Source of the DNA: Gammaproteobacteria bacterium
Lineage (GTDB): Bacteria > Pseudomonadota > Gammaproteobacteria > JAABTG01
Reading direction: 5' to 3'
NCBI GenBank assembly: GCA_017999615.1
Contig: JAGNLM010000005.1
Location: forward strand, 86,162 to 150,161
DNA length: 64,000 nucleotides
The translations under genes were made by a program, and so were the position numbers. A model generated the notes under the pieces. The model was not told the origin of the DNA, made no database searches, and worked only from the letters and a program-made list of their open reading frames with translations. Positions 29,086 to 38,194 of the stretch are shown piece after piece. Each line of letters opens with the position of its first letter. Within the stretch, counting starts at the first letter, position 1.

Positions 29086-30492
29086 ATGTCCGAGTCCCAG
29101 CCGGTCCCGTCGGTCACCTTCGATCCGGATCTCATTCGGCGTTACGACCGGTCGGGCCCGCGGTACACCTCCTACCCCACCGCGGTCCAATTCCACTCCG
29201 GGTTCAAGGAAGAGAACTACCGGGCCTGGGCGCAGCAGACCAATGAGGAGCCCATCCCGCGGCCGCTGTCGCTCTATTTCCATGTCCCGTTCTGCGACTC
29301 GGTCTGCTACTACTGCGGCTGCAACAAGATCGTCACCAAGAACCGCGCCCACGCGGTGCCCTACCTGGAGCGCCTGCACCGGGAGGTCGCGATGCAGGGC
29401 GCGCTCTTCGATCGCGATCGCCCCGTGGAGCAGCTCCACTGGGGCGGGGGCACGCCCACCTTCCTCAGCACGGCGCAGATGGAGGAGTTGATGGCGGTCA
29501 CCCGCCAGCACTTCAACCTGCGCGACGGTGACGAGGGGGAGTACTCCATCGAGATCGACCCGCGCGAGGCGGACGCGGGGACCATCGCGCTGCTGCGCCG
29601 GCTCGGCTTCAACCGCATGAGCCTCGGGGTCCAGGACTTCGACCCGCGGGTGCAGAAGGCCGTCAATCGCATCCAGACCTATGAGGAGACGATGGCGGTC
29701 CTCAACGCGGCGCGCGACGAGGGCTTCCGTTCCATCAGCGTCGACCTGATCTACGGGCTGCCCTTTCAGTCGGTGGGGAGCTTCAAGGGCACCCTCGACA
29801 CCGTCATCGAGGCGAGCCCGGACCGCATCTCGGTCTTCAATTACGCCCACCTCCCGGAGCTCTTCAAGACCCAGCGCCAGATCAACGCGAGCGAGCTGCC
29901 GTCGCCCGCTGAGAAGCTCGACATCCTCGCCATGTGCATCGAGCGGCTGACCGCGGCCGGCTACGTCTTCATCGGCATGGACCACTTCGCCAAGCCGGAC
30001 GACGAGCTGGCCGTGGCGCAACGCAGCCGCACGCTCTACCGCAATTTCCAGGGGTACTCGACCCATGCGAACTGCGACCTGGTGGGTCTCGGCATCACCG
30101 CGATCGGGATGGTCGGTGAGTCCTACAGCCAGAACGTCAAGACCACCGAGGACTACTACGCCGCGATCGACGCCGGGCACCTGCCCATCCTGCGCGGGGT
30201 CGAGCTCACGCCCGACGACCGCCTGCGCCGGCGGGTGATCACGGAGCTCATCTGCCATTACCGCCTGGACTTCGAGCAGATCGAGCGCGAGTACCCGGTG
30301 CGCTTCCAGGAGTACTTCGCCCCCGAGCTGCAGGACCTCAAGGGAATGGAGGCCGACGGGCTGCTGACGCTGGACGCCGAGGGGATCCGGGTCGGTCCGC
30401 GCGGCAAGCTCCTCATCCGGAACGTCTGCATGACCTTCGACCGCTACCTGCGGGAGAAGGCGACGGTCCAGCGGTTCTCCAAGGTCATCTGA
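29086..30492 (+). CDS. hemN: Oxygen-independent coproporphyrinogen III oxidase
   Basis: Radical-SAM enzyme that makes protoporphyrinogen IX from coproporphyrinogen III without oxygen. The cluster cysteines are C70, C74 and C77 in [10 protein letters not shown], and the N-terminal signature [14 protein letters not shown] identifies true HemN rather than HemW. Length is 468 aa, normal. The ATG at 29086 has no ribosome site and lies 2 bp after the start point predicted from an FNR-type box, so it may be a leaderless message induced at low oxygen. aroC follows 16 bp downstream. Confidence 0.96.
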   Translation: MSESQPVPSVTFDPDLIRRYDRSGPRYTSYPTAVQFHSGFKEENYRAWAQQTNEEPIPRPLSLYFHVPFCDSVCYYCGCNKIVTKNRAHAVPYLERLHREVAMQGALFDRDRPVEQLHWGGGTPTFLSTAQMEELMAVTRQHFNLRDGDEGEYSIEIDPREADAGTIALLRRLGFNRMSLGVQDFDPRVQKAVNRIQTYEETMAVLNAARDEGFRSISVDLIYGLPFQSVGSFKGTLDTVIEASPDRISVFNYAHLPELFKTQRQINASELPSPAEKLDILAMCIERLTAAGYVFIGMDHFAKPDDELAVAQRSRTLYRNFQGYSTHANCDLVGLGITAIGMVGESYSQNVKTTEDYYAAIDAGHLPILRGVELTPDDRLRRRVITELICHYRLDFEQIEREYPVRFQEYFAPELQDLKGMEADGLLTLDAEGIRVGPRGKLLIRNVCMTFDRYLREKATVQRFSKVI

Positions 30493-30508
30493 CCCTCGCG
30501 AGCCTGCG

Positions 30509-31621
30509 ATGTCCGGGAACACCATCGGCAGGCTTTTCACCGTCACCACCTTCGGCGAGAGCCACGGCCCCGCCATCGGCGCCATCGTGGACGGCTGCCC
30601 GCCGGGGCTCGAGCTCGGCGAGGCGGACCTGCAGCAGGACCTGGACCGCCGACGCCCGGGAAAGAGCCGCTACACGACCCAGCGCCGGGAGCCCGACGAG
30701 GTGCGGATCCTCTCCGGTGTCTTCGAGGGGCGGACCACGGGCACGCCCATCGGACTGCTCATCGAGAACGTCGACCAGCGCTCCCGGGACTACGGGGAGA
30801 TCGCCGAGCTGTTCCGCCCCGGCCACGCCGATTACACCTATCAACAGAAGTACGGCCTGCGGGACCATCGGGGCGGCGGACGCGCGTCCGCGCGGGAGAC
30901 GGCTGCGCGGGTGGCGGCCGGGGCGATCGCGAAGAAATACCTCCGGGAGCGGCTTGGCGTGAGCGTGCGCGGCTACGTCGCCCAGTTGGGCCCCATCCAA
31001 GCCGAGCGCCTCGACTGGGAGGCGGTGGAGGAGAATCCCTTCTTCTTTCCGGACGCCGGCAAGGTGGCGGAGCTGGAGTCCTACATGGACGCCCTGCGCA
31101 AGGAGGGCGACTCGGTGGGCGCCCGGGTGACGGTGGTGGCCGCTGGAGTCCCGCCGGGACTCGGGGAGCCCGTGTTCGATCGGCTGGACGCCGACTTGGC
31201 CCACGCGCTGATGGGCATCAACGCGGTGAAGGGGGTCGAGATCGGTGCGGGCTTCGCGAGTGTCGAGCAGAAGGGCTCGCGGCACCGCGACCCCATCACG
31301 CCCGGGGGGTTCCTGTCCAACCGCGCCGGAGGGGTTCTCGGCGGGATCTCCTCGGGTCAGGACATCGTCGCCAGCATCGCCCTGAAGCCCACCTCGAGCA
31401 TCCGGCTCCCGGAACGCACCGTGAACCTGCGCGGGGAGCCTGCCGAGGTGGTGGTCCGCGGCCGCCACGACCCTTGCGTCGGGATCCGCGCGACGCCGAT
31501 CGCCGAGGCGATGGTGGCCATCGTCCTGATGGACCACTGGCTGCGGCACCGGGGCCAGAACGGGGACGTGCGCTCGCCGACGCCCGTCATTCCCGCCCGG
31601 GGCGAGCCGCCCGCCGGCTGA
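30509..31621 (+). CDS. aroC: Chorismate synthase
   Basis: FMN-dependent last enzyme of the shikimate pathway, converting EPSP to chorismate. Family signatures are [18 protein letters not shown] near the N-terminus, [33 protein letters not shown] and the C-terminal KPTSSI...RHDPCVG region. Length 370 aa is typical. It starts 16 bp after hemN and is probably co-transcribed with it, an unusual pairing with an anaerobic heme gene. Confidence 0.97.
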   Translation: MSGNTIGRLFTVTTFGESHGPAIGAIVDGCPPGLELGEADLQQDLDRRRPGKSRYTTQRREPDEVRILSGVFEGRTTGTPIGLLIENVDQRSRDYGEIAELFRPGHADYTYQQKYGLRDHRGGGRASARETAARVAAGAIAKKYLRERLGVSVRGYVAQLGPIQAERLDWEAVEENPFFFPDAGKVAELESYMDALRKEGDSVGARVTVVAAGVPPGLGEPVFDRLDADLAHALMGINAVKGVEIGAGFASVEQKGSRHRDPITPGGFLSNRAGGVLGGISSGQDIVASIALKPTSSIRLPERTVNLRGEPAEVVVRGRHDPCVGIRATPIAEAMVAIVLMDHWLRHRGQNGDVRSPTPVIPARGEPPAG

Positions 31622-31648
31622 CCGCGCTTCGCCTCGGCCCGCTTCGCC

Positions 31649-32878
31649 TCAGCCCGAGCCCCGCAGGCGCAGGGTCAGGCGCTCGACCTCGCGGCGCATG
31701 GCGAGGTTCTCGAAGGCCCTCGGTGGCTGGACCTGCACCTGGCGCAGGGTCTCCACCAGGCGCCGCGCCGAGGCCATCATGCCGACCAGCTCGCCGGAGA
31801 CCTTCACCGTCTCGTAGGTGTTCGTCGCGACGGCGATGTCGTGTGCCAGGCGCTCGCGCGCGCCCACCAGCTGACGGCGCTGGTCGAGGAGGTACGAGCG
31901 GTAGGCCGTCGCGGCCCGCACGGTGAGCTGCTGTGCCTCCAGGTTGGCCGCGAGTGTCGTCGCGTGCTCCCCGAGGCGGCGCTTGAGCGCACGGGTCTCG
32001 CGCATCAGCTCGAGGGTGCGCTCCACGACCGCCTCGATCGCGCGCACGTAGCGCGTGTCCAGGGCCTCGACCAGCTGCCCGTGCAAGCGGTCCAGGGCGC
32101 GCAGGAGCAGGCTGTACATGCCGTAGTACCGGCGTGCGGACTCGATGTCCTCGTGGCTCTCGCCGACCAGGCGCTCGAGCTGACCGGTGATCTGGCGCAC
32201 GTTGTCGAAGGCGAGCGCCATGCCGACCAGGTCGTCGCCCACCACGGTCGTGAGCAGGACGTCCAGGGCCGGCCCGTCGAGCGTCAGGCCGAGCTCCCGC
32301 AGCTCCCGGGCGAAACCCTCCCTCTCCTCGGCCAGTGCGTCCTCGGCCGCCTGGATCCGGCGCTCGAGGCCCCGCGCCTCCGCCTCGTAGCGCGAGGCGG
32401 TGCGGCGCCAGAGGGAGCGCTCCGGGGCGCTGATCCGCTGCTGACGGCACTCTGCCAGGCGGGTCCGGTACCAGCGGGTGGTGAGCTCCAGCTCCCGCAC
32501 GCGTTCCCGGTGCCCGAGCCCCCCTCCGCCAGCCAGCAGGCTCGCGGCCTGGTCGAGCAGGGCGTCCGCCGCCCCCGGGCCGGGGGTGCCTGGCAGCGCC
32601 CGTGCCGGTGCGGCAAACGGCTTGCGCCGCCCCCGGTCGTGCTGCCCGAGGGCCCGCTCCAGGCGCGGCAGCAGCGCGTCCCAGAGGCCCGCGAAGTCCA
32701 GGCGCTCCCGGTCGGGCAGGCCCAGTCTCTTGCGGAGCCCCGCCCAGGAGCCCGCCAGCGCCACGCGGGGGAGACTGGGCGGCCCGGCACCCTCGGGCCG
32801 CGTGCGCGCCAGCGCCCGCACCCCGCGGTCGCAGAGGGGCAGGTCCGGGCACAGGGAGGCGGGGAGAAGCGTGCGCAA
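31649..32878 (-). CDS. Uncharacterised coiled-coil protein
   Basis: About 409 residues with no signal peptide or membrane helix. Two long charged helical stretches (about residues 140-200 and 240-370) with heptad-like spacing suggest coiled coils. The C-terminal quarter (ATNTYETVKVSGELVGMMAS) looks well ordered. I do not recognise the family. It lies 31 bp downstream of a degenerate histidine kinase on the same strand and is probably co-expressed with it. Codon usage is like that of its neighbours, supporting a real gene. Confidence 0.65.
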   Translation of the reverse strand: MRTLLPASLCPDLPLCDRGVRALARTRPEGAGPPSLPRVALAGSWAGLRKRLGLPDRERLDFAGLWDALLPRLERALGQHDRGRRKPFAAPARALPGTPGPGAADALLDQAASLLAGGGGLGHRERVRELELTTRWYRTRLAECRQQRISAPERSLWRRTASRYEAEARGLERRIQAAEDALAEEREGFARELRELGLTLDGPALDVLLTTVVGDDLVGMALAFDNVRQITGQLERLVGESHEDIESARRYYGMYSLLLRALDRLHGQLVEALDTRYVRAIEAVVERTLELMRETRALKRRLGEHATTLAANLEAQQLTVRAATAYRSYLLDQRRQLVGARERLAHDIAVATNTYETVKVSGELVGMMASARRLVETLRQVQVQPPRAFENLAMRREVERLTLRLRGSG

Positions 32879-32909
32879 GGTTCCAGGCTCCGGTGGTCAG
32901 GAATTCAAT

Positions 32910-34019
32910 CTACGGCCCGAATGGCCCCTGGTTCAAGGTTGGCGCCCGGGGCAGGGTGAACCCGTAGCTCGTCGGCAGCCCCGGGGCGAGGGTGACCGCG
33001 AGCTCCCCCCCGTGCAGTTCGGCGATGCGCCTCGCGATGGCGATGTCCAACCCCTCGCCCGTCGCCGCATCGGTCCCCTTCGCCTGCGGGACGGACGGGG
33101 GCGCGTACAGGCTCTCGCTCGCCAGGTCGGCCTCGACCTGGCGGACTTGAGCGCGCACCCCCTCGGGCGCGTCCTGGAGTACGACCCGCACGCGGGTCCC
33201 CGCGGGGCAGTGGCGCAGGCAGTAGTCGAGCAGCCGCGACAGCCCCTCGGCCACCAAGTCGTGGTCGGCGTCGACCATCGGCAGATCCGCCTGCGCGCGC
33301 ACCTCGAGGTCCACCCCGAGCCGCGCCGCCTGGGGCCGCAACCTCTGGACGATGCCCTGCGCCAGCGTGTCGAGCTCGAACGCCTGGGCGCGGGTCTCCA
33401 TCCCGGGGGTGTGGAGCCTCGCGAGCACCTCGGCGCCCGCGGCCAGGCGCATGACCTGCTCGATGTTCTGGACCGCGGCGTCCAGGACCGCCTGCCGCGC
33501 GTGGGGGGCCAGGGGGGCGTGGGGTCGGGACAGTTCACCCAGGCCCGCCTGAAGGGCCATCAGCGGGGGGTGGATCTCCCTGGACACGTGCAGCAGCGTC
33601 GCCTGCATCCGGGCCAGTGCGCTGCCCTCGCCCGCATCACGCCAGAAGCGCTCGACCATCTCCCGGCAGGCCCGCTCGATGCTAAATACCTCCGCGCTCA
33701 CCGGCGCGGGGGACGGGGGTGGCGGGCGGCGATACCCGCCCTGGCGGACCTCGGCCATCGAGCGGGACAGGGCGCGCAGGGGCCGGGTCAGGAGCCACGT
33801 GGCGAGGAGGGACAGCGCGAGCGCCACGCCGAGGGTGACCAGCAGGGCAGCCCGCGAGGGTGGGGAGGCGGGTAGGGCCACGAGGGCCGCGAGGAGCCCA
33901 AAGAGCGCCAGGGAGAGCGCGGCGAGCTGGCCGTAGACCGAGCCGAGCAGCCCCTGGATCCTGCGGCAGGGACAGCGCCAGCGCCGCCCCTGCGTGCCCC
34001 GCCTCGCCCTCTGGTGCAC
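32910..34019 (-). CDS. Degenerate sensor histidine kinase-like membrane protein
   Basis: About 369 residues: two membrane helices (about 32-50 and 55-78), a HAMP-like linker (TRPLRALSRSMAEV), a DHp-like helix and an HATPase-like C-terminus. The usual phosphoacceptor block (SHELRTPL in active kinases) here reads SREIHPPL, so the histidine position is an arginine. The N-box asparagines are absent (RLLDYCLRH) and no DxGxG G1 motif is seen, while the G2-like GEGLDIAIARRIAELHGG remains. It therefore looks like a pseudokinase. No response regulator is adjacent. The GTG at 34019 has GGAGGAGG just upstream. Confidence 0.75.
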   Translation of the reverse strand: MHQRARRGTQGRRWRCPCRRIQGLLGSVYGQLAALSLALFGLLAALVALPASPPSRAALLVTLGVALALSLLATWLLTRPLRALSRSMAEVRQGGYRRPPPPSPAPVSAEVFSIERACREMVERFWRDAGEGSALARMQATLLHVSREIHPPLMALQAGLGELSRPHAPLAPHARQAVLDAAVQNIEQVMRLAAGAEVLARLHTPGMETRAQAFELDTLAQGIVQRLRPQAARLGVDLEVRAQADLPMVDADHDLVAEGLSRLLDYCLRHCPAGTRVRVVLQDAPEGVRAQVRQVEADLASESLYAPPSVPQAKGTDAATGEGLDIAIARRIAELHGGELAVTLAPGLPTSYGFTLPRAPTLNQGPFGP

Positions 34020-34115
34020 TGCCTCCTCCGCTCTCGGACGCCCCTCGATGAGAGCCCTTCCCTGGGGGTCGGCGTCCCCGGACGCCAGGGTCCTCCGCTG
34101 GTAAAGACTAGTTTA

Positions 34116-34151
34116 GATTAGCTGGATTAGCTGGATTAGCTGGATTAGCTG
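34116..34151. repeat. Four tandem copies of a 9-bp repeat
   Basis: Four exact copies of GATTAGCTG in 36 bp, just after and overlapping the stop codon of the YgbA-type gene. The unit is far more A/T-rich than its surroundings. It lies in the 125-bp gap before the degenerate kinase gene. Confidence 0.9.
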
Positions 34152-34543
34152 GGCCGTGGCGGCCGTTTGCGGGGCCATTCCGGAACGGGGCGCAAGCCAT
34201 CGAAGAGGTGCCGCAGGGCAAGCCAGGGGTGGCGCAAGAGCATCCGCGGCCCCGCGTAGCGCATGACCTCGCGCACGCGGTCGCGCATCGCGGGGGCGTA
34301 ACAGTGCACCGGGCAGCGGTTGCAGGTCGGCTTGTCCGCGCCGAACGGGCAATGCTGGAGCCGCTTGCCCGCATAGGCCACCAGGCTCTCGCAGTCGGCA
34401 CAGAGCCCCCGGGATTGCCCGTGGTGGTCGTGGCAGTACACTTGAGCCATGGCGGCGATGGTCCTGAGCTCGCGCGCCAGACGCGGCGAACGGTAAGGAG
34501 GCCCCTGCGCGTGGAAAACTTTCGGCTGGTCCTGCCCGAGCAT
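34145..34543 (-). CDS. YgbA-type (nitrous oxide-stimulated promoter family) protein
   Basis: Small cysteine-rich protein of the YgbA family, whose members are induced by nitric oxide in several Proteobacteria; biochemical role unknown. The conserved core is YCHDHHGQSRGLCADC, CPFGADKPTCNRCPVHCY and VMRYAGPRMLLRHPWLALRH, with eight cysteines arranged like a metal or iron-sulfur site. The family helix before the core (RELRTIAAM) lies upstream of the ATG at 34450, so I use the ATG at 34543, which overlaps the divergent thioesterase by 33 bp. A start at 34450 is the alternative. The stop TAA falls in a 9-bp repeat array. Confidence 0.75.
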   Translation of the reverse strand: MLGQDQPKVFHAQGPPYRSPRLARELRTIAAMAQVYCHDHHGQSRGLCADCESLVAYAGKRLQHCPFGADKPTCNRCPVHCYAPAMRDRVREVMRYAGPRMLLRHPWLALRHLFDGLRPVPEWPRKRPPRPS

Positions 34544-34867
34544 CTGAATCACTTCGGCTACCTGTTCGGCGGGCACATGTTGCTCTGGGTGGACGAGATC
34601 TCCTGGATCGCGGCCAGCCTCGACTACCCGGGCTGCCGCTTCGTGACCATCGGCATGGACCGGGTGGAGTTCCGGCGGCCGGTGCGCGAGGGCGCCATCC
34701 TGCGCTTCGCGGTCGAGCGGGCATCGGTGGGCCGCACCTCGGTGCAATATACCGTCAACGTGTTCTCCGACGACATCGCGAGTGGCCGGGAAGAGCGGGT
34801 GTTCTCCACCCACGTCACCTTCGTCCGCCTGGACGAGGAGGGTCACAAGACGCTGTTGCCTGGCTGA
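34511..34867 (+). CDS. Acyl-CoA thioesterase (hotdog fold)
   Basis: About 118-residue hotdog-fold protein of the YciA/acyl-CoA thioesterase type: HLNHFGYLFGGHMLLWVDEI contains the N/D-x-N-x-x-G-x-x-F-G-G-like active-site helix, followed by beta strands ending in VFSTHVTFVRLDEEG. It likely hydrolyses acyl-CoA esters in the cytosol. The GTG at 34511 has a strong AAGGAGG site nine bases before it. It faces the YgbA-type gene head to head. Substrate is not predictable. Confidence 0.85.
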   Translation: MENFRLVLPEHLNHFGYLFGGHMLLWVDEISWIAASLDYPGCRFVTIGMDRVEFRRPVREGAILRFAVERASVGRTSVQYTVNVFSDDIASGREERVFSTHVTFVRLDEEGHKTLLPG

Positions 34868-34936
34868 CCGGGGGCGAGGGCCGGGGAGGGCTCCAGTGCA
34901 GCCCGGCGAGCCCTGCGGCCACCCGCACCGCCCGGA

Positions 34937-36313
34937 CTAGGGGTCTTCGACCGCAGCGGGCGAAGGCAGGTGGACTCGCGCCTCGAGGCCCCCCGCAGGG
35001 CGGTTGGTGAGCTCCAGGCGGCCGCCGTACGCGGATTCCACGATGTCCCGGACGACCGCCAGCCCGATCCCCTGGCCGGGTGTGCCGGGGTCGGCGCGGA
35101 CCCCGCGGGTCGCGATCCGGGGCAGTTCCCCGGCCGGGATCCCGGGACCGTCGTCCTCGACCGTGAGCTCCGTGCCGTCCGGCGGGCTCACCCGGGCGCT
35201 CACCCGCACGCGGCCCCGGGCCCACTTGGCAGCGTTGTCGAGGAGGTTGCCCAACACCTCCATCAGGTCACCCTCGTCGCCCGCGAGCCGCAGGTCCTCC
35301 GGTACCTCCACCTGGAAGCTCAGCGCACGCCCGGCGTGCACCTTGGCCACCGAGGCGGCGACCCGCCGCACCAGGGGGGCCAGGGCGACGGAGGCGGTGA
35401 GCGGAGCCCGGCCCGTCGCTGCAGCCCGCCGCAGCTGGTAGTCCACCACCGTGGCCATCCGCTCCACCTGGTCGTGGACGCTCGCCCGGAGCTCGGGCGG
35501 CGGGGCCTCCCTCTCCAGGGCCCCCTGGAGCAGGGCCAGCGGCGTCTTCAGGCTGTGCGCCAGGTCGGCGAGGGCGTTCCGGTGTCGCTCGAGCTGGGAT
35601 CGCCCGTGGGCGAGGAGGGCGTTCAGGCGGTCGGTGAGGGGGCGGAGCTCCCCCGGGTAGTGCCCGCTCAGGCCCTCCTGGCGCCCCGCCTCCACGGCGG
35701 CCACTTCGTGCACCACCCGCCGCAGGGGCGCGAGCCCCCAGCGCAGCACCAGCCCTTGCACGGCGAGCAGGCCGAGGCCGGCAGCGGCGAGCCAGCCCCA
35801 CAGGCTCTGCCGGAAGCGGGCCACCTCGGCCTCCAGGGTGGCGCGGCTCTCCGCGACGCGGAAGGTGTAGCGCTCGTCGCGACCCGGCGCGAGCTCCCAC
35901 ACCACGCCGAGGGAGAGGGTGAGGAGGGCCGCCCCGTCCGAGCTCACGGTCTCCCGCAGCTCCGGATGCCCGGGCGGCGGCGGGGCGGGGAAGGGGACAT
36001 CGAGTCCGAGGGCCGACCAGGAGCGCCAGAGCACCTCGCCTTCGCCGTCCACCACTTCGGCGTAGAGTCCGGAGCCGGGGGTCGCGAGCCGCGCGTCCGG
36101 GAGCACCTCGGGCACACTCAGGCCCAGCTCGGCGTCCAGGTCGGCCACCCCGAGCAGGAGGTACAGCTCGGCCTGCAAGCGGTCCCGTGCCGCGGCCTCG
36201 GCGCTCTGGCGAAAGCCGCGGTCGAGCGCGGCGCCGGTCAGTCCGAGGAAGGCGGTCAGCACGACCCCCGCCGCGACGAGGAGGCGGGTGTGCAGGGAGA
36301 GGGGCCGCCTCAC
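34937..36313 (-). CDS. phoQ: Sensor histidine kinase, PhoQ-like
   Basis: Inner-membrane sensor, 458 residues, partner of the adjacent PhoP-like regulator. Two membrane helices (about 8-28 and 170-190) flank a periplasmic domain of about 140 residues. The DHp histidine is in LADLAHSLKTPLALL, the N-box is NLLDNAAKWA, and the G1/G2 boxes are VEDDGPGI and GQGIGLAVVRDI, so it looks fully active. The periplasmic domain has acidic patches but is not clearly the PhoQ PAS-like fold. The GTG start overlaps the phoP stop by 4 bp. Name by the strong PhoP similarity of its partner. Confidence 0.82.
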   Translation of the reverse strand: MRRPLSLHTRLLVAAGVVLTAFLGLTGAALDRGFRQSAEAAARDRLQAELYLLLGVADLDAELGLSVPEVLPDARLATPGSGLYAEVVDGEGEVLWRSWSALGLDVPFPAPPPPGHPELRETVSSDGAALLTLSLGVVWELAPGRDERYTFRVAESRATLEAEVARFRQSLWGWLAAAGLGLLAVQGLVLRWGLAPLRRVVHEVAAVEAGRQEGLSGHYPGELRPLTDRLNALLAHGRSQLERHRNALADLAHSLKTPLALLQGALEREAPPPELRASVHDQVERMATVVDYQLRRAAATGRAPLTASVALAPLVRRVAASVAKVHAGRALSFQVEVPEDLRLAGDEGDLMEVLGNLLDNAAKWARGRVRVSARVSPPDGTELTVEDDGPGIPAGELPRIATRGVRADPGTPGQGIGLAVVRDIVESAYGGRLELTNRPAGGLEARVHLPSPAAVEDP

Positions 36314-37020
36314 ACGCCCTCCGGAGCCCGGGCGGGAGGCGGGAGAGCGCTCTCGCACCGGAACCGGTATCCCCTCCCGCGCAGGGTCTCGATGGGGTCG
36401 AGCGCCCCTTCGGGGTCGAGCTTCCGCCGCAACCGGCCCACCAGCACCTCGAGGACGTTGCTGTCGCGGTCGGCGTCCTCGTCGTAGAGGTGCTCGGTCA
36501 GCGCGGTCTTGGAGACCAACTCGCCCGCGTGCAGCATCAGGTAGTGGAGCAGCCGGTACTCGAACGCGGTGAGGGCCACGAGTTGGCCGGAGACGGTGAG
36601 GGCCTGCGCGGCGGTGTCCAGGGCGACCGGGCCGCAGTTCAGCACGGGGCTCGCCCAGCCGGCGGAGCGGCGCAGGAGCGCCGCGAGGCGGGCCAGGAGC
36701 TCCTCCATCTGGAACGGCTTGACCAGATAGTCGTCCGCGCCGGCCTCGAGTCCCTCCACCTTGTCCTGCCAGCGGCCGCGCGCGGTGAGGATGAGGACGG
36801 GAAAACGCAGGTCGCCCCGGCGCCACCCTCGGATCAGGTCGAGACCCGAGCCGTCGGGGAGTCCGAGGTCCACCACGGCCACGTCGACGAGGTACTCACT
36901 GGCGAAGAACTGGGCGTCGCGGGCGGTTCCAGCGGCGTCCACGGCGTAGCCGGCCCCACGCAGGCGCCCCGCCAACTGGTTGCGCAGTCCGGCCTCGTCC
37001 TCGACCACGAGTGCGCGCAT
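36310..37020 (-). CDS. phoP: Response regulator, PhoP-like
   Basis: OmpR-family transcription factor, 236 residues. The receiver domain has acidic E8/D9, the phosphorylated D51 in VVDLGLPDGSG, and K in VKPF. The winged-helix domain ends GALDPIETLRGRGYRF. The stretch FPVLILTARGRWQDKVEGLEAGADDY is very close to Pseudomonas/E. coli PhoP, which controls Mg2+ and envelope genes. It is followed by its kinase with a 4-bp overlap and preceded by a PepSY protein gene. Confidence 0.9.
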   Translation of the reverse strand: MRALVVEDEAGLRNQLAGRLRGAGYAVDAAGTARDAQFFASEYLVDVAVVDLGLPDGSGLDLIRGWRRGDLRFPVLILTARGRWQDKVEGLEAGADDYLVKPFQMEELLARLAALLRRSAGWASPVLNCGPVALDTAAQALTVSGQLVALTAFEYRLLHYLMLHAGELVSKTALTEHLYDEDADRDSNVLEVLVGRLRRKLDPEGALDPIETLRGRGYRFRCESALPPPARAPEGV

Positions 37021-37103
37021 GGGGAGCGTGCGGTCCGCTCGCCGTCAGCGCCTGGCCGGCGGGGCCGACGGGCCTGGGGAGAAACGCGGCGGTGGCCTTC
37101 GCG

Positions 37104-37532
37104 TCACTCGACCACCTCACCGGTCCGGGCGTCGATCCGGAGCACCCGGACGCGCCCCCCCTCGGTGATTACCTTGACCCGGTACTCCGGGGCCTCACCC
37201 CCGATGCCGAGCACGCGCCCGCCGCTCGCCCGCCCGGCTGCCCTGGCTGCCTGGTCGGGGCCGACGTCCCCCGACTGCTGGCGCGGCGGAGGTCGGCCGG
37301 AAAACGTCCGCCCCGACGGGTAGCCACGGGACTCGGCGGGCGGCGTCTCCCAGCGCGTGCGCGGCGGGGGCTGGTCCCCGCGGTCGCGGCCGGGCGGGCG
37401 GGCGGGCATTTCGCCGCCGCGGTCACGCCCGGGTGGTGTGAAGCGTGGGTCGGGCTCGGGAGGGCGCGCGCTCACGTCCCCCGAGGCCAGGGCGAGGGCC
37501 AGGGCGAACAGGGCGGGGAGGGCAGGGAGCAT
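37104..37532 (-). CDS. Secreted PepSY-like protein upstream of phoP
   Basis: About 142 residues: signal peptide (residues 3-20), a long Pro/Arg/Gly-rich low-complexity linker, and a C-terminal PepSY-like unit (EYRVKVITEGGRVRVLRIDA). PepSY proteins often accompany PhoPQ-type operons and may modulate the sensor or a peptidase in the periplasm. It lies 83 bp before phoP on the same strand. No good ribosome site is visible before the ATG, so the start is less certain. Confidence 0.7.
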   Translation of the reverse strand: MLPALPALFALALALASGDVSARPPEPDPRFTPPGRDRGGEMPARPPGRDRGDQPPPRTRWETPPAESRGYPSGRTFSGRPPPRQQSGDVGPDQAARAAGRASGGRVLGIGGEAPEYRVKVITEGGRVRVLRIDARTGEVVE

Positions 37533-37602
37533 GGCCGCGTCGATTCAGGGTGGAGCCCCCGGAGGGGTCGTTCTGCCGGCCGGGGGCCCCCCCGAGCCTG
37601 GC

Positions 37603-38118
37603 TCAGCGATGATACCTCGCCCTTGGAGCCCAGTGGGGCGCCGGGCGCACGACGACGCGGGGCTCGGCGACCACCGCGTCGTACTCGGAGTAGACGGTCC
37701 GGCACCGGCGCTCGACGACCGCGACGGTGTCCCCTTCCCTGCTACGGGGCGTGAGGTCCTGGCCGATGGACGCCCCGAGCAGCGCGCCGGCCATCGTCGC
37801 GACGCCCTGGCTGCGGCCCGAGCCGACCTCGTGGCCGGCCACACCGCCCAGGATGCCGCCCAGGATGGTGGGCGTCGCGCTCTCGGCGCGCCCGCTCGCC
37901 GGGTAATGCACGACCTCGTCCCAGCACTCCTGCCGCGGCTCCCGCACCCGCACCACGGGCGCGGGGGCCAGGTCCACGACGTAGGGGCGGTAGGCCGGCC
38001 GTGCGATCGCCACCGGCCCGCCGAGCACCACCACGGGGCGGCCGCGGTCCGCCTGCGCGGCGGGTGCGGTCAGAGTCAGGCAAAGGCCTGCGGTCACTAC
38101 TGCCGTCCAACGCTTCAT
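37603..38118 (-). CDS. Glycine-zipper 2TM envelope protein
   Basis: About 171 residues with a signal peptide (cleavage near AQA-DR). The core GGILGGVAGHEVGSGRSQG and MAGALLGASIG is a glycine-zipper 2TM unit as in SlyB/17-kDa surface-antigen-like outer-membrane proteins. C-terminal part (ERRCRTVYSEYDAVV) with two cysteines in the mature protein matches this family. No lipobox is seen. The ATG at 38118 has GGAGG seven bases upstream. SlyB is a PhoP target in enterics, so its position next to phoPQ is suggestive only. Confidence 0.8.
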   Translation of the reverse strand: MKRWTAVVTAGLCLTLTAPAAQADRGRPVVVLGGPVAIARPAYRPYVVDLAPAPVVRVREPRQECWDEVVHYPASGRAESATPTILGGILGGVAGHEVGSGRSQGVATMAGALLGASIGQDLTPRSREGDTVAVVERRCRTVYSEYDAVVAEPRVVVRPAPHWAPRARYHR

Positions 38119-38194
38119 GGCGTGTCCTCCGTCGGGTCTCATGGGGCGTGACGGTAACGGCACGGCGCTGAACGGCGCCTGAACGGTCAGACTT

